Shown here: in pieces, positions 34,267 to 45,649 of the stretch
Layout: every line of letters begins with the position of its first letter
Position numbering within the stretch: position 1 is the first letter of the stretch
Assembly: GCA_026214975.1 (NCBI GenBank)
Contig: JAOBSW010000394.1
Span: 79,658-143,657 of the forward strand
From: Gentiana macrophylla
Taxonomy: Eukaryota; Streptophyta; Magnoliopsida; Gentianales; Gentianaceae
DNA length: 64,000 bases
Direction of reading: 5' to 3'
Position numbers and translations under genes: made by a program
The notes under the pieces: generated by a model
Told to the model about the DNA's origin: nothing
What the model saw: the letters and a program-made list of their open reading frames with translations, nothing else
The model's database searches: none

Positions 34267-34620
34267 GGCTCCGTTTGGTTTGATTTGAATTTGGATCCAT
34301 CCAGTCATGAGAGAGAAAATAAAATAAAATAATGTAAAGTAATGATTATAAGGTTGAAATGTTGTATTAAAGTTTGTGTTGATGAAGAAATGATTGGTGA
34401 AATGATTGGTGAGAGAAATATTATATTGATAAAGTAATGGTTGAATAGTGTAGGTGGTGAATAAAATGAATTGATTAATATTATTTTATTTGTTGATGGT
34501 GAAATGATTGGTGAAATGATTGGTGAAATGATGGTAAAATAATAGTAAATAAGATAGTGAGTGAATAAAATATTAAGTTGGATCCAAATGGATCCAGTCA
34601 GTCCGAAACCAAACGGAGCC
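34267..34620. mobile_element. Tourist-like MITE
   Basis: Inverted ends GGCTCCGTTTGGTTTG and CGAAACCAAACGGAGCC, with GGATCCA repeated in both arms just inside. Flanked by CAA on both sides (3-bp duplication). The inside has several ATGATTGGTGAAATG repeats. A 3-bp duplication and GG-C-GTTTGG ends suggest the PIF/Harbinger (Tourist) group, though the usual target is TAA/TTA. Confidence 0.8.
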
Positions 34621-34624
34621 CAAG

Positions 34625-36390
34625 GAACTTTGTGCTAGAGGAATATCCTCCTCCTCCTCCCCCTTGTTTTTTGTTTGGCGACATCGACTGTCCTGCTGCT
34701 TGACTTTAAGCAACAAATAAACGTGTTTGTGAGTATGATTACGCGATCCACGTGTACTGATGCAAATTGGGGTTTATATTTATGTTAATTATTACATTAA
34801 TTTTTAGCTGTGACGAACTCTAAAACTCGTAAAATATATCATAGCTCAGACTAATTTCTTTGTTAATACAGTACCTCTATCTTCAAATTAGGGCCGGCTC
34901 AAAGATTACTATAATTTTTTTTATTTTTTTTTGAAGATTACAGTACCTTTTTTTTGGTAGTTGAAGATTATTATACTTAGTTGATCTTTTTAAGTAGTAT
35001 ATATAAATTAAATATCAACAAATTTTTAAATAAACCCATGTTACAAGAAAATAAATGCATGTTTTTTTTGAAGAAAAAATAAATCCATGTTTTCTTGAAG
35101 AAAAAATAAATCCATGTTAAGAAGATAATTTCTATAAAAGAAAATGTCCAATTGTTAAGAACTAGAAAAAATGATCTACCTAACCTGACATGAAGATCAG
35201 TGTTCGAACCCCCGTTAAGGAAAAAAAAAGTTATTTACGTAAAACTTAATTTATTTTAAATACTAGTATTAAAGTTGTTTCTTTAAGAAGTTGTTGGGAT
35301 TTTTAGTTGACATGATATACAAAAATGCAAAAAATAAATCAAATTTATTTATGCTGTTATTTTTGTAGTTTAATATTCGAATCATACCATTGCAAAAACA
35401 AAAACAAAATCGAATCATACAGATGTTAAAATAAAAAAAAAATCGAATTATATAAAAGGTTATCAATCAATCTTCGGTTTAGAAAATCTAGCCCCAAACT
35501 TGTGATTTAAGAGGCAATATATGACCTACAAAGAGACCCAACACTTGCATAAGAAAAATGTGACTTTGATATCATGCATGTAGAAAACAAACCCAAACTC
35601 ATATAAGAGGTGAAGCGCCGGCCTCAAAAATCAAAATTTATGAGATGAGAAGTTTATACATTAATAAAACCGCTGAGTTCAATATATATATATATAGTGA
35701 CACTTTAACACGTTCGAACTCATAATTTAAGAATTTTTAAATGTCTTCATATCATATTTATCAAACCTGGCTATGCCTAGTTGTCCGAACGTCAAATTCA
35801 ATGACATGGTCAGAGGGCCGTCCTTGAGAGTGTATAAACTCAAAGCTAAGTTATCAAAACTGAGTCTTTTTAGAAAAGACAAATGATTTCTAAAATATAT
35901 GTCACGTGATTAGACTAATAAACTTATTGAAACAAAAAAAATCCGAGCCATAAATTTTAAACATTTTTCAAAGGCACTAAGCCGTAGTCTTGTTGGGTCT
36001 ATGCCCAGGAACGGGTCGGCATAGTCATGTAACTGGGTCGATTCAGTTCAAAGAAGTAACACGCTCAAACCCGGTATCTGTGCTCCATAGGTTGCTAAAA
36101 TAATGCACCCTGGGATCCAGAAGTCGTGAATGCAAGGTGTCAATCACTACAATTGTTCTCCTAATAAAATCCAGTACTACTGAAACTTCAGTCTCTTTTT
36201 TTTTTTTTTTTCCAAGTCAAATCTGTAATAAAAGATGGCAATTTTCTATCATGCCACCGGAAAGAAACAATAGGAAAAAAGAAAAAAAAAAAACCAAAAA
36301 CAAAAAAAACCCTTCGAGTGCATCCAGACATATAATGAGACACATACATCATTGTTTAACCATTAAACTCTCCGTTCTTTATTAATCAAG
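34625..36390. other. AT-rich intergenic DNA, no gene seen
   Basis: Contains a TTAGGGCCGGCTCAAAG segment near 34888 that resembles a transposon end, and direct 25-bp repeats around AATAAATCCATGTT at 35080-35120. No coding signal. Confidence 0.5.
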
Positions 36391-36392
36391 TA

Positions 36393-37217
36393 CTCCCTCC
36401 GTTCTATAACAACTGAGGCAGTTGTCAAAAAAATTTGTTCTAAAATACCTAAGGCATGACATTTTCCAAAGCAACATTTATTGTAAACGTGAGAAAAGTG
36501 TGACTTGATCTCTAATTCATTGGAATCAATCTGTTAGTCAGCAGAGTGATGATCAGCTGACTAGTGTATTTGAATCTGGGAAGTCAGCTGAAGTGGCAGC
36601 TGAGGTCTCTGTCAGCAGAGTTGAGTCTGCTGAATACAACTGGGTTCTACATCCGATATGGGGCAAGTCGTGAGGCAATATCAATGAGGCAAATGTCGCA
36701 AGAGGACGTTCGTCTGGTGGAGTCGGTGGTGAGTTCACATCTGGGGGTATTTTAGTCAGTCTGCTAGTATTTAGTTATGGCGGCTAGGTCTAGGGTTTGG
36801 TGACTATAAATACACATCTGTTGTAACATTATACACTTGCAGTAAATTAGTGGGAGCAATTGCCTACGGCAATTGCAGAGTCTGTAAAATCTCCAGTGAT
36901 AATATAATCTCCTCGTTTCTGCCCGTGGACTAGTCGGCATATTGCCGGAAACTACGTTAAATCCTGTGTTGTTGTTTCTTGTGTGATTTATTCGTTCTCG
37001 TTTATTCTTGATTATTGCAATCCGTTTGGATCCCTGACGGTCTTGTTATAACAGTAAATTTTCTTACTTTACCCTTATTTAAAGTTAAAAAGAATACTGT
37101 ATTAATTGTGTCATAGGGTTTTTTTTTAGTTATTATATCCGAATAGTCATAGCATTAAATTACGATCATAATAAACGTGTTTTTGTAACCGTCTCAGATA
37201 ATTTGAAACGGAGGGAG
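36393..37217. mobile_element. Stowaway-type MITE (copy E) split by a solo LTR
   Basis: TA on both sides. Left end CTCCCTCCGTTCTATAACAA, right end reading inward CTCCCTCCGTTTCAAATTAT. The left part shares ACTGAGGCAGTTGTCAAAA and CAACATTTAT with the copy at 13377, and the right part resumes with TTACCCTTATTTAAAGTTAA. The host MITE is about 255 bp once the insert (36488-37053) and one GTAAA are taken out. Confidence 0.88.
36488..37053 (+). mobile_element. Solo LTR inserted in the MITE
   Basis: 566 bp between two copies of GTAAA (36483-36487 and 37054-37058), a perfect 5-bp target duplication whose removal restores the MITE text. It ends in TTGTTATAACA. A TATA-like GACTATAAATACACA lies at 36800-36815, followed by a copia-like U5 region (CCTCGTTTCTGCCCGTGGAC, ACGTTAAATCCTGTGTTG). 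No internal coding region remains, so it arose by LTR-LTR recombination. The first bases are CG rather than TG, so the left terminus has mutated. Confidence 0.85.
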
Positions 37218-37359
37218 TATATAATTTATTTACTATAAACTGGATTTTTTATTCAACAAATTGCACAAAAAGAGTACATCACATATTTACAAACAAAACA
37301 AATAAAGCTGTTGTAAAAAGGAGGTAAAAACTACCACCACCACTCTAATCAGAAACTAA

Positions 37360-37513
37360 TTTCGCCAAGCTAGTCTTATCTTATGAGTTTTTCGAATTGT
37401 CTGCGATATAAAACCATCTCCGGGGTCTTTGCTTATCCTATTGATGAAACTCTTCATTGTGTCGATACCAAAGACTCCGTGTGATTTCTTGAAAGAGGAA
37501 TCTCCCAAATTCT
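37360..37513 (-). other. Short unidentified coding-like stretch
   Basis: On the minus strand about 50 codons stay open, including GDSSFKKSHGVFGIDTMKSF and RKTHKIRLAWRN before a stop, then a GTTGAATAAAAAATCC end. It may be the 3' tip of a retroelement or a gene fragment. I do not recognise the family. Confidence 0.2.
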
Positions 37514-37804
37514 ATGGTATCATTAATCTTGTACATATTCATATTAAAGCATTTATCAAGTCACTTGAACCTCATGTATAGAGAAAAATTCATTCAGAAA
37601 TTGTCGGAGTATGATTTTGGAGTTCAAAGTACGCAGAACTTACAGAAAAATTGCCCACATAGCGAAAAAAAAAAAAAGATTATGGCACAACATTGTACCA
37701 CTTTACTCATCCATCAATTAATGGCAACATAATGTAATGACCCTATATTTTCATTTGAAACAATATATATATTATCAGATTGCCTTCTTGTAAATTTAAG
37801 GATA

Positions 37805-38025
37805 GGGACCTAAAGGACACAATATAAAAGATGTAAGATAAAAATAACTATAAGAAAAAGATTTTTATCAAAAATATCATTTTGTCATTGAAAATTAAAG
37901 TGAATTTGAAAGCAAATTACGTTGGTTTTCAAAACCAACGTACGTAATTTACTTTCATTTTCACATTTTTGACAAAAATCTTTTATTATAATTATATAAT
38001 CCTGATATTCTTCTAAACGTGTCCT
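37805..38025. repeat. Foldback (long inverted repeat)
   Basis: Centre ACGTTGGTTTTCAAAACCAACGT at about 37920-37942. Outside it, AAATTAC/GTAATTT, AAAGTGAATTTGAAAG/CTTTCATTTTCAC, AAGATTTTTATCAAAAAT/ATTTTTGACAAAAATCTT and AGGACAC/GTGTCCT pair up. The arms are roughly 100 bp with almost no loop, so a transcript would fold into one long hairpin. Confidence 0.8.
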
Positions 38026-38029
38026 AATT

Positions 38030-39580
38030 AACAATTAACTATAATTTTTTTTTATTTTTTTATACAAACTATAAATTTAAATATTGCGAATACATCAATA
38101 AGTCAAAATCTTTATATGCTTGACAGCTTTGCCATTGAAATGTTATAATGGAATTTCTGCTACATTTGACCATTAAAAAAAAGCTGAATAGTTGCTGGAA
38201 ACCTTCTTTTTCAAAGCGACGACCATATCTCAAACATTTTTTTATATTCCCTAGTATTAGTAGTACTATGTTATGTGACAGTTCGTTATTTAATTTTCTA
38301 TCTAAGATGTATATTCTATACACAAATTTACTCTCTCTCTATATATATATATATATCCACGGTGCATGAATTAAAAAAATTGCAATAAAAAATTCCACGT
38401 ATAAAATAGAAATGGTAAAAATACGTACTAACAAACTATAATAAACATATATTGTGTTAAAAATACGTTACAAAAAATGTAAAAATTGTTATAAATTCTG
38501 ATAACATCTAATAGTAAATAGAACATAACCATAAATGAATAGAATCTAATGAAAAATTACGTTACACCCACCCACCGATATCAACTACTAATAATAATTA
38601 AATCTACATCCTAGTCATAAGAAAATTAAAATCCATTACACCGAGATATAAAGGAAATAGGAAGATGGTTCTTATTATACATTGATTTATCATCTTCCGA
38701 GTCTTCTAAACTTCTCTTTGTTGAAAATAATGGCAATTGGAAATATAAAAACAAGGGGAAGGGGCCACAAGGACAAAAAAATTAATAAATGGGTCTGAAA
38801 GGACAAAAGTAACATTTTCATGATTATAAAGGTTAAATATCACAATTGTTATTTTAAAATTATTCTTGGCGTGTTAATGTTCTTTGTGTTTACAATTATT
38901 ATTTCATATTTATTTCTATTCCACATTTGTTCTTTATAATTATTCTTTTATTCTTATTAAATTCTGATTCTTTTCTATCCGATTTTTTTGATAATTTTGT
39001 CTTCCGGACAAAAATCTATAAAAACAATTAATCTTTTTTTTTTTTTTTTTTTTTTTTTTTTGAAGAAAAACAATTAATCATAGATAGTAAAGACAAATGA
39101 TCGATATTATGGCTAAGGAGAAAAATCATATATGTTAATTAAATCGGAAAATTTCAGCCCGAATAATTCGGGATCTATATTATACGTACGAGTTTTTAAC
39201 ACAAAGAAAATGAAGTATTTAAGGACACCGTATTAAATTTACTTGAGACACCTTGTTAAGAGCAATGATAGTATTAATGTGGTGCCTTTAAAGGCCCTTA
39301 AGAAAACATGAATTTGAACGAACAATTGAAATCAATACACGAAACACGAGTATTTTTTATTAATTCGTTTGTTCGAATTATTCAAGAATTTAGTTACTAT
39401 GTCTATCCACTTAAACAAGTTTGATAGATGTCTCTATGATATTTTTTAGATAATATTGTCTCAAGTTTAACTGCGTCTCTACCTAACCTTTTATTTTAGT
39501 CTTGGATTGTGACGGAAAAGGCTAAGTTGCACGCCACAACATGTGAGTCTGACTTTGCATAATTATTAGTATTATGGTTT
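38030..39580. other. AT-rich intergenic DNA, no gene seen
   Basis: Includes a (T)26 run at 39035-39060 and (TA)n near 38340-38355. The last part is the extensin promoter; an ACCTAAC at 39481 fits the SMRE consensus recognised by MYB46-type factors, but such a short degenerate word is expected by chance. Confidence 0.5.
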
Positions 39581-39652
39581 TATATAGAGAATATAGCTTT
39601 AAAATAAATGTGACAAAAAAAGAAGAAGTAAATTTTAATTATTTGAGACACT

Positions 39653-39659
39653 ATATAAG
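39653..39659 (+). promoter_or_regulatory. Probable TATA box of the extensin gene
   Basis: TATATAAG at about 125 bp before the ATG at 39782, with no other good candidate nearby. The implied 5' UTR is about 95 nt. Confidence 0.55.
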
Positions 39660-39781
39660 GAAGAGGTTTTGGGGACAAATTCGTAAGCAGCTTTGCCTTC
39701 CCGGAAAACAACCAACCTTCCTTAGGCTATTAAGAGAGAGTAAAAAAGGTAAAAATTGTTTTTTGCCAACAACCAACCAAT

Positions 39782-41089
39782 ATGGCTTATTTCTTGCATG
39801 GAGTGGCAATTGCCTTGGCAATGTGCTTCTTCTATGCAAATGTGGTGGCTGAAGATCAATACCATGGTCATGAAAATTGGCAGCATTCACCACCTCCGTT
39901 GACGCCGCCGCCGCCGCCTTACATTCATAATTCACACACACCACCTCCTTATGTTCATAAATCATCACCTCCACCACCATACATTCATAAGTATCCACCA
40001 CCACCACCTCCTTATGTTCATAAATCATCGCCTCCACCCCCACCATACGTTCACAAGTATTCACCGCCACCCCCACCTCCTTACGTTCACAAATCATCGC
40101 CTCCACCCCACCCATCGTTCACAAGTATTCACCGCCACCCCACCTCTTACGTTCACAAATCATCGCCTCCACCCCACCATACGTTCACAAGTATTCACCG
40201 CCACCGCCACCTCCATACGTTCATAAATCATCGCCTCTCCACCCCCACCATCGCTCACAAGTATTCACCGCCACCCCACCTCCTTACGTTCACAAATCAT
40301 CGCCTCCACCTCCACCATACGTTCACAAGTATTCACCGCCACCTCCTTACGTTCACAAATCATCGCCTCCACCCCCATCATACGTTCACAAGTCTTCACC
40401 GCCACCGCCACCTCCTTACGTTCACAAATCATCGCCTCCACCCCCACCATACGTTCACAAGTATTCACCGCCACCCCCGCCTCCTTACGTTCACAAATCA
40501 TCGCCTCCACCCCCACCATACGTTCACAAGTATTCACCGCCTCCCACCTCCTCCTTACGTTCACAAATCATCGCCCCACCCCCACCATACGTTCACAAGT
40601 CTTCACCGCCACCACCACCTCCTTACGTTCATAAATCATCGCCTCCACCCCCACCATACGTTCACAAGTATTCACCGCCACCTCCACCTCCTTATGTTCA
40701 CAAATCATCGCCTCCACCCCCACCATACGTTCACAAGTATTCACCGCCACCTCCTTATGTTCACAAATCATCGCCTCCACCCCCACCATACGTTCACAAG
40801 TCTTCACCACCACCACCACCTCCTTATGTTCATAAATCATCGCCTCCTCCACCATACATTCATTAGTATCAACCATCCCAATCACTACCAGCATACATTC
40901 ATAAGTAACCACCACCACCATCCCTATCACCACAACCTCCATATGTTCACAAGTCTTCTCCACCACCACCCATATGTTTCTAAATCCTTATCACCATATA
41001 TCTACAAATCACCACCTCCACCCAATCCGCCACCCCTTTATTATGAATATCACATACACCGGGAGTGTCTTTATCGTCATATTGTTTAA
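39782..41089 (+). CDS. Extensin-like hydroxyproline-rich wall protein, multiply frameshifted
   Basis: The start MAYFLHGVAIALAMCFFYAN with VVAED is a clear signal peptide, so the product is secreted to the cell wall. It is followed by repeats of the SPPPPPYVHKY and SPPPPPYVHKS type: Ser-Pro(4-6) blocks are hydroxylated and arabinosylated in extensins, and Tyr takes part in cross-linking. From about 40105 the frame changes repeatedly (near 40105, 40140, 40175, 40235, 40275, 40540, 40575 and 40965), giving artificial His-rich text. Most changes are a missing C in a CCACCCCCACC run, and some pairs cancel. In the original frame there are also stops at 40864 (AAG-like codon to TAG) and 40906 (TAA). 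A C-terminus SPYIYKSPPPP with NPPPLYYEY is still visible. It is either a gene with assembly errors or a decaying one. Confidence 0.8.
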   Translation: MAYFLHGVAIALAMCFFYANVVAEDQYHGHENWQHSPPPLTPPPPPYIHNSHTPPPYVHKSSPPPPYIHKYPPPPPPYVHKSSPPPPPYVHKYSPPPPPPYVHKSSPPPHPSFTSIHRHPTSYVHKSSPPPHHTFTSIHRHRHLHTFINHRLSTPTIAHKYSPPPHLLTFTNHRLHLHHTFTSIHRHLLTFTNHRLHPHHTFTSLHRHRHLLTFTNHRLHPHHTFTSIHRHPRLLTFTNHRLHPHHTFTSIHRLPPPPYVHKSSPHPHHTFTSLHRHHHLLTFINHRLHPHHTFTSIHRHLHLLMFTNHRLHPHHTFTSIHRHLLMFTNHRLHPHHTFTSLHHHHHLLMFINHRLLHHTFISINHPNHYQHTFISNHHHHPYHHNLHMFTSLLHHHPYVSKSLSPYIYKSPPPPNPPPLYYEYHIHRECLYRHIV

Positions 41090-41162
41090 TTAGCATTTAT
41101 TTTCGTTCATCTGAATTATGTTCAGAAGTTGTTCCAATATGATCATACTGAGCAGATTGGAG

Positions 41163-41168
41163 AATAAA
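41163..41168 (+). terminator. Possible polyadenylation signal of the extensin gene
   Basis: AATAAA about 75 bp after the last visible extensin codon. Confidence 0.4.
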
Positions 41169-41523
41169 GAAGTTTGTACCTTTGCTCGTTTTTTTTCTTT
41201 TCTTTTCATTATGAAATCGTATTTCATGACATTTGTTTGTAATTTCTTGTATCCATTTTGATAATTGTTGTTCGTGGCATGCACCGAATTTACATGCTAC
41301 AATTACTACCTAAAGTTCAACTGTATTCTCAAGAAATCTTTATGAGCAATTAGTGAATGGTTTTAATCTTCTTACTCACACTCTGATTCATAGTATGTTT
41401 ATTACGTTCAAAGTTATGCCCTATGCTTTATTTTATTTTACGTCAAAGTTTATTTTCCGACACGACCTAATTCTAAATACCCAAGCATTATTTGAATACC
41501 GTGTAATGACACAGCCCAGAAAC

Positions 41524-41708
41524 CAGGGCAGACCCAAGTGAATAAGAGTGGGCTCAAAGTCCCTCATGAAGATTCGAATTTGCTCTTAATTTGTATTAAA
41601 CAATAGTATAATTTTTTGTTTAAAAAAATTAAAATCACTAGTATGTCCCTTTTAAATCTTCAATTTTATTTCGGTGTCCTACCGTAGAATTTTTCTGGGT
41701 TCACCACT
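41524..41708. mobile_element. Possible hAT-type MITE
   Basis: Left CAGGGCAGACCCAAGTG and, from the right, AGTGGTGAACCCAGAA form an imperfect inverted repeat with a shared ACCCA core. A target duplication is only suggested (AGAAAC / CGAAAAC). Confidence 0.4.
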
Positions 41709-41759
41709 ATCGAAAACCCGAATAAATTTCCAGACCCGGATCTTGCGGCCATTACCCGA

Positions 41760-44700
41760 GAATGTTGTTAAAATTTTCTCGAATCACGAATCCTCGTGAG
41801 ATGTGCTAAAAGCATTAAGTGCGTAATTTGGACATTAAAAGACTCGACTTACTATAATCTCAAAACATAATTAATAAATAATCAAGGCATCCGTGTGGTT
41901 ACAACAATACCATGGGTTCTACAATTCAACATAAATATTACAACGTTTACTCCAATACTAATCGATATATCATAATTCAAAATGTATTGTGTTTTTATTG
42001 ATTTGATTCAACAGTATAGATACAAATAAATATACCTTCAGCTATTTGGCCAACAAGTCACAGAATAAGATAAAGACATAATAATAATACTTAAAGTAAA
42101 TATAATATTCAAACTATATTAATCACGACACGATACAAGGTCATCTTGCTACTTAGCAACATCAACCAAATACTAGTATGCTTGGATATAATGAAGTCCA
42201 CTCTGAACTCATGAAAGGATAAGTAGCCATTGATTATGCCTTGACGCCAGATAATTAAAGTATACTGAAATGGGAGAGGTAGGAACTAGGGCCCCTCCAA
42301 CCTCATCCTCATGTCGAACTAATCTTGTGTAAGATGTTAAAGTAAGGGATGAGGTACATGTAAGAAAAATTATGTCGTGGCTTTTATTGAGCCCGATTAA
42401 TTTTCTTCCTCGTAATAGTGGTCTTATAGGAAATTCGTTTTCCCTAGGAAATATGTTATTTATTATTTATTGGTTATTTAAAAGGAGTTTTAATCCGATT
42501 AAAACTCGGCTTTGATGGACGGTGAGATTAAAAGCTAAACCGCAGGTCATCATCATGATCGTTTCTATATCCATTGTTATTCGATTTACGCTCCGTTGTG
42601 TCATCACGATCCAAGCCCTGGAATAGAGAAGAACTCCATATACACAAATGACGGTATCACGGTGCCTCTAGGTGCGCCTTCCTATCTACGCCTAATTATC
42701 TCGAATGATCACCCACGTATGGTACAGTGCAGGCAATCTTTATATAAGCCAGACAAGGGGCGCAGTGCGATTATTAGATAATGATATCAAAGAATCCTGC
42801 AATGCATGGTGACTCTCTAATAATCTTATTTAATAAACCAGATAAATACAAAATAACCATAACGTGATAACTATAAGGTGGCATTTTGATCATCTCTCCA
42901 TTTATAAAAGAATGCTTTATTCCATCATAAAGATCTGAAAAACCAACACATAATCTGGTTGTAAGCGAGAGAGAGGATACCGCAATCTCGTCAAAAAGCA
43001 GAACAATTCGTCTCCTGGCAAAGCAACATCATGGCCACAAACGGAGGTAATTCAGTTCTTTACCGTGTGATTATTATGTTGTTTAGATCTATGGATAATT
43101 GATTTAATACGTGGTATATCGAAGCGAGTTTACAACACATAATAGTCCGATTAATTCCTCACGTATGCTATTAATTGCTGTTAATCGGTTAAAAACTAAA
43201 GACCTTTGGTATCATCTGAATTTGTTTTGCACCGTGAAGGTCTTCCGTACAATTATTGTTCTGGTCCCTGTTTGCCGCCGTTGTGTTGTATTCAATCCAG
43301 AAAATTATGTTTCAGTTATAAAAAAAAAAAAAAAAAAGGGACCGAAATATTTGCTTTCCTTACTGTCGCCGTTAGGGTGATTAATTGTTTCACATCACAT
43401 GGCTACGTCGCCGGAAAATTACAGTAGGCCGGGAGATTAAAGTAGGCTTCCATTGTTGTGAACTAAGAAACGGTTGCGGGAATAAAAGCTTAGGGTTGAT
43501 GATATTTTATTTTTATTTTTATTTTTAATTTTTTCTTATTTTTTTCATTGTTGTGTACTAAAATACCCTTGTACGTCTAAAAATAAATAAAAAAAAATTA
43601 GAGCAATTTCGCTTTGCTTTCTCGCATATTGCGGCAGCCAGCATTAATTGAATACTGCTTATTAGGTTTGGTCCTATTACTTGTTTGTTTTATTTTGTTT
43701 TACTTACTATTTAGAGCAAAACAAAAATAAATAATAAATAAATATGTATCAAGATCGTCCGGGAGCATTATATAGGTTCAAGTTGAGGAAGATTGATATA
43801 TACAGCTGTCATAAAATTTTATTTGATTTGAATACAGTGATTCTTATTCTTCAGTGTATTAGTGACGGCAATAATTATGCGGTTGTTAATCCAAAATTTA
43901 TTAGGGCTTGAATTTTATTATGTATATATGTTACGGGAAGTTGTTTTATTGCTATTAAGAATAAATAAGTTTCGTTGCGCACTTTGGTACATTTAAGAGT
44001 ACTGGAGTTATAATATCATGTTTATTTATTTGGTCATTATAGTCAATCCTTCTATTTAAATTTCTACAACATCATTATTTGTTATGCATTATATATGCAC
44101 TGTAAAGCGTATATATGTATTGTTGGGAAGATAATAATAATAATAATAATAATAATCAAACATTTTGTATCACATAATTTAATGATTTATCACATTTAAT
44201 AGGTGATAAATAGTGACACAAAAAGAAATTAGTAACATAGACCTAATTGATTAATGCATTTTAAGGTTAAAAGGGTGTTTGACCACAAATCTTGAGGATA
44301 TAGTCTTTTTGTTCAGAAATGGTGTAAGCAGATCTTTTTAAGCCTCTAAATCTTCGCGTTTTAGGTGTTTTTGAACCAAACTAAACCCTAATTGGGAAGA
44401 GGAACCCATATGATTTGAGGACCTTAAGATCGTGCACATTTGTGAAAAAAATGGAGAAAATCGCGGTCAAAAAAGCGGAAAAACACAATGTAAGAATTTG
44501 TTGAAAAAAAAATTTATATAGCCAATTCTCCCTTGATTAATATATACTGGCCCCGCTTTTATATAAATGATGATTTAACACATTAAACGATAAATAATAT
44601 GTGACTAATGATATTAGTCCTTTTATCATAGTAGTTCATTCCTGACTTTACTTTGGATCTGTGTACTTTGTGTGTACATACTTTTGTGATGAATTGGAAG

Positions 44701-45645
44701 GACTATTATTTTTGAATATTAGTTGTCACATATTGTATGTTTAATCATTTATTATTGTTAATGATTAAGTTATGACATCCGAAGCAACAAAGTCGCATAT
44801 CGATAAAGTGACTAAATATCATTAAAGTACAAATTACATATTTTGTTGATATTTGGTTCATATAAAAGCTTTGACATATCATAAAGTTTTGGCCTTTAAA
44901 TTACTGAATTATTGTAAAGATTATAAATATGTCTTATTGTTATGTTAAGTTTAGAGTATTGCCACAGCAGCTTAAATTCTTGACATATAAAGACTATTCA
45001 CATTATGTTTAGTGATTAGATCGAGGCATATTTATTTTGTATGTCTAGAAATGCAATACACATTAATACTTGAACCATATTCGAGTATTACATTACACAT
45101 AGTTATGTCAACATAATGTTTAGTTGACCTCTAAATGATTGTCGATACTTGAATGTCGATAGTGTCAAATGTTGGGTATTGCCACAGCAGCCTAACATGA
45201 AGATGCATGAATGTTTTATCACATTATGTGAAGTGATTGAAAATTTTATTGATATTCATTTAAATTGACAAATGGTTCGAATTAAGGGATATGTCAAATT
45301 AAGGATTACATTGGTATTTGACCCTAGTTAGTTGGTATAAGCAACTTTCATGTTGTATTAAGTTCTTAGCTTTTAAGTGTAGCCCTTTTTATTAAACTTA
45401 TCTTAATACCACTTTTGCTGAAAACTCATCTTATCACCACAACATAAAGATAAATGGGGTGTATATTACGAAGGTCAAGGATATCCATGAGATACCTTGT
45501 TCGTCTTCTTTACAAAAATATCACTCAATTATGTGTGAGTATCATGACATTATGTGAAGAATTTATGGTGACTACCCACATAAGCACCTTATTTTCTTGT
45601 CTATACTCTACTCTTATGTAAGTGTTGTTTAAATTAGCCTTATTA
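41760..45645. other. Intergenic DNA, no gene seen
   Basis: Mostly AT-rich. 42580-43030 is more balanced in composition and ends ATGGCCACAAACGGAG followed by GTAATTC, which could be an exon end or a retroelement leader, but nothing continues it. A GTATTGCCACAGCAGC motif occurs twice, about 220 bp apart (44957 and 45177), each followed by CACATTATG-T-AGTGATT. (TAA)n lies at 44130-44155. The outer copia element probably starts somewhere here, but no LTR was found. Confidence 0.4.
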
Positions 45646-45649
45646 AATA

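Noticed and set aside
35185..35215. GTTCGAACCCCCG segment resembling a tRNA T-arm
   Set aside because: No matching acceptor, D or anticodon arms around it; likely a transposon-derived or chance match.
40120..40960. His-rich protein (HRHLLTFTNHRL repeats) in the extensin frame
   Set aside because: This is out-of-frame reading of the SPPPPYVHK repeats after indels, not a histidine-rich protein.
39651..40969. Three long minus-strand frames (39651-40115, 40265-40564, 40568-40969) rich in Val, Glu, Cys and Met
   Set aside because: They are the reverse complement of the Pro-rich extensin repeats; their length comes from the repeat, not from coding selection.
42580..43035. Possible gene start ATGGCCACAAACGGAG followed by a splice-donor-like GTAATTC
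   Set aside because: No continuing exon was found in the next kilobases, so it is only mentioned within the intergenic entry.
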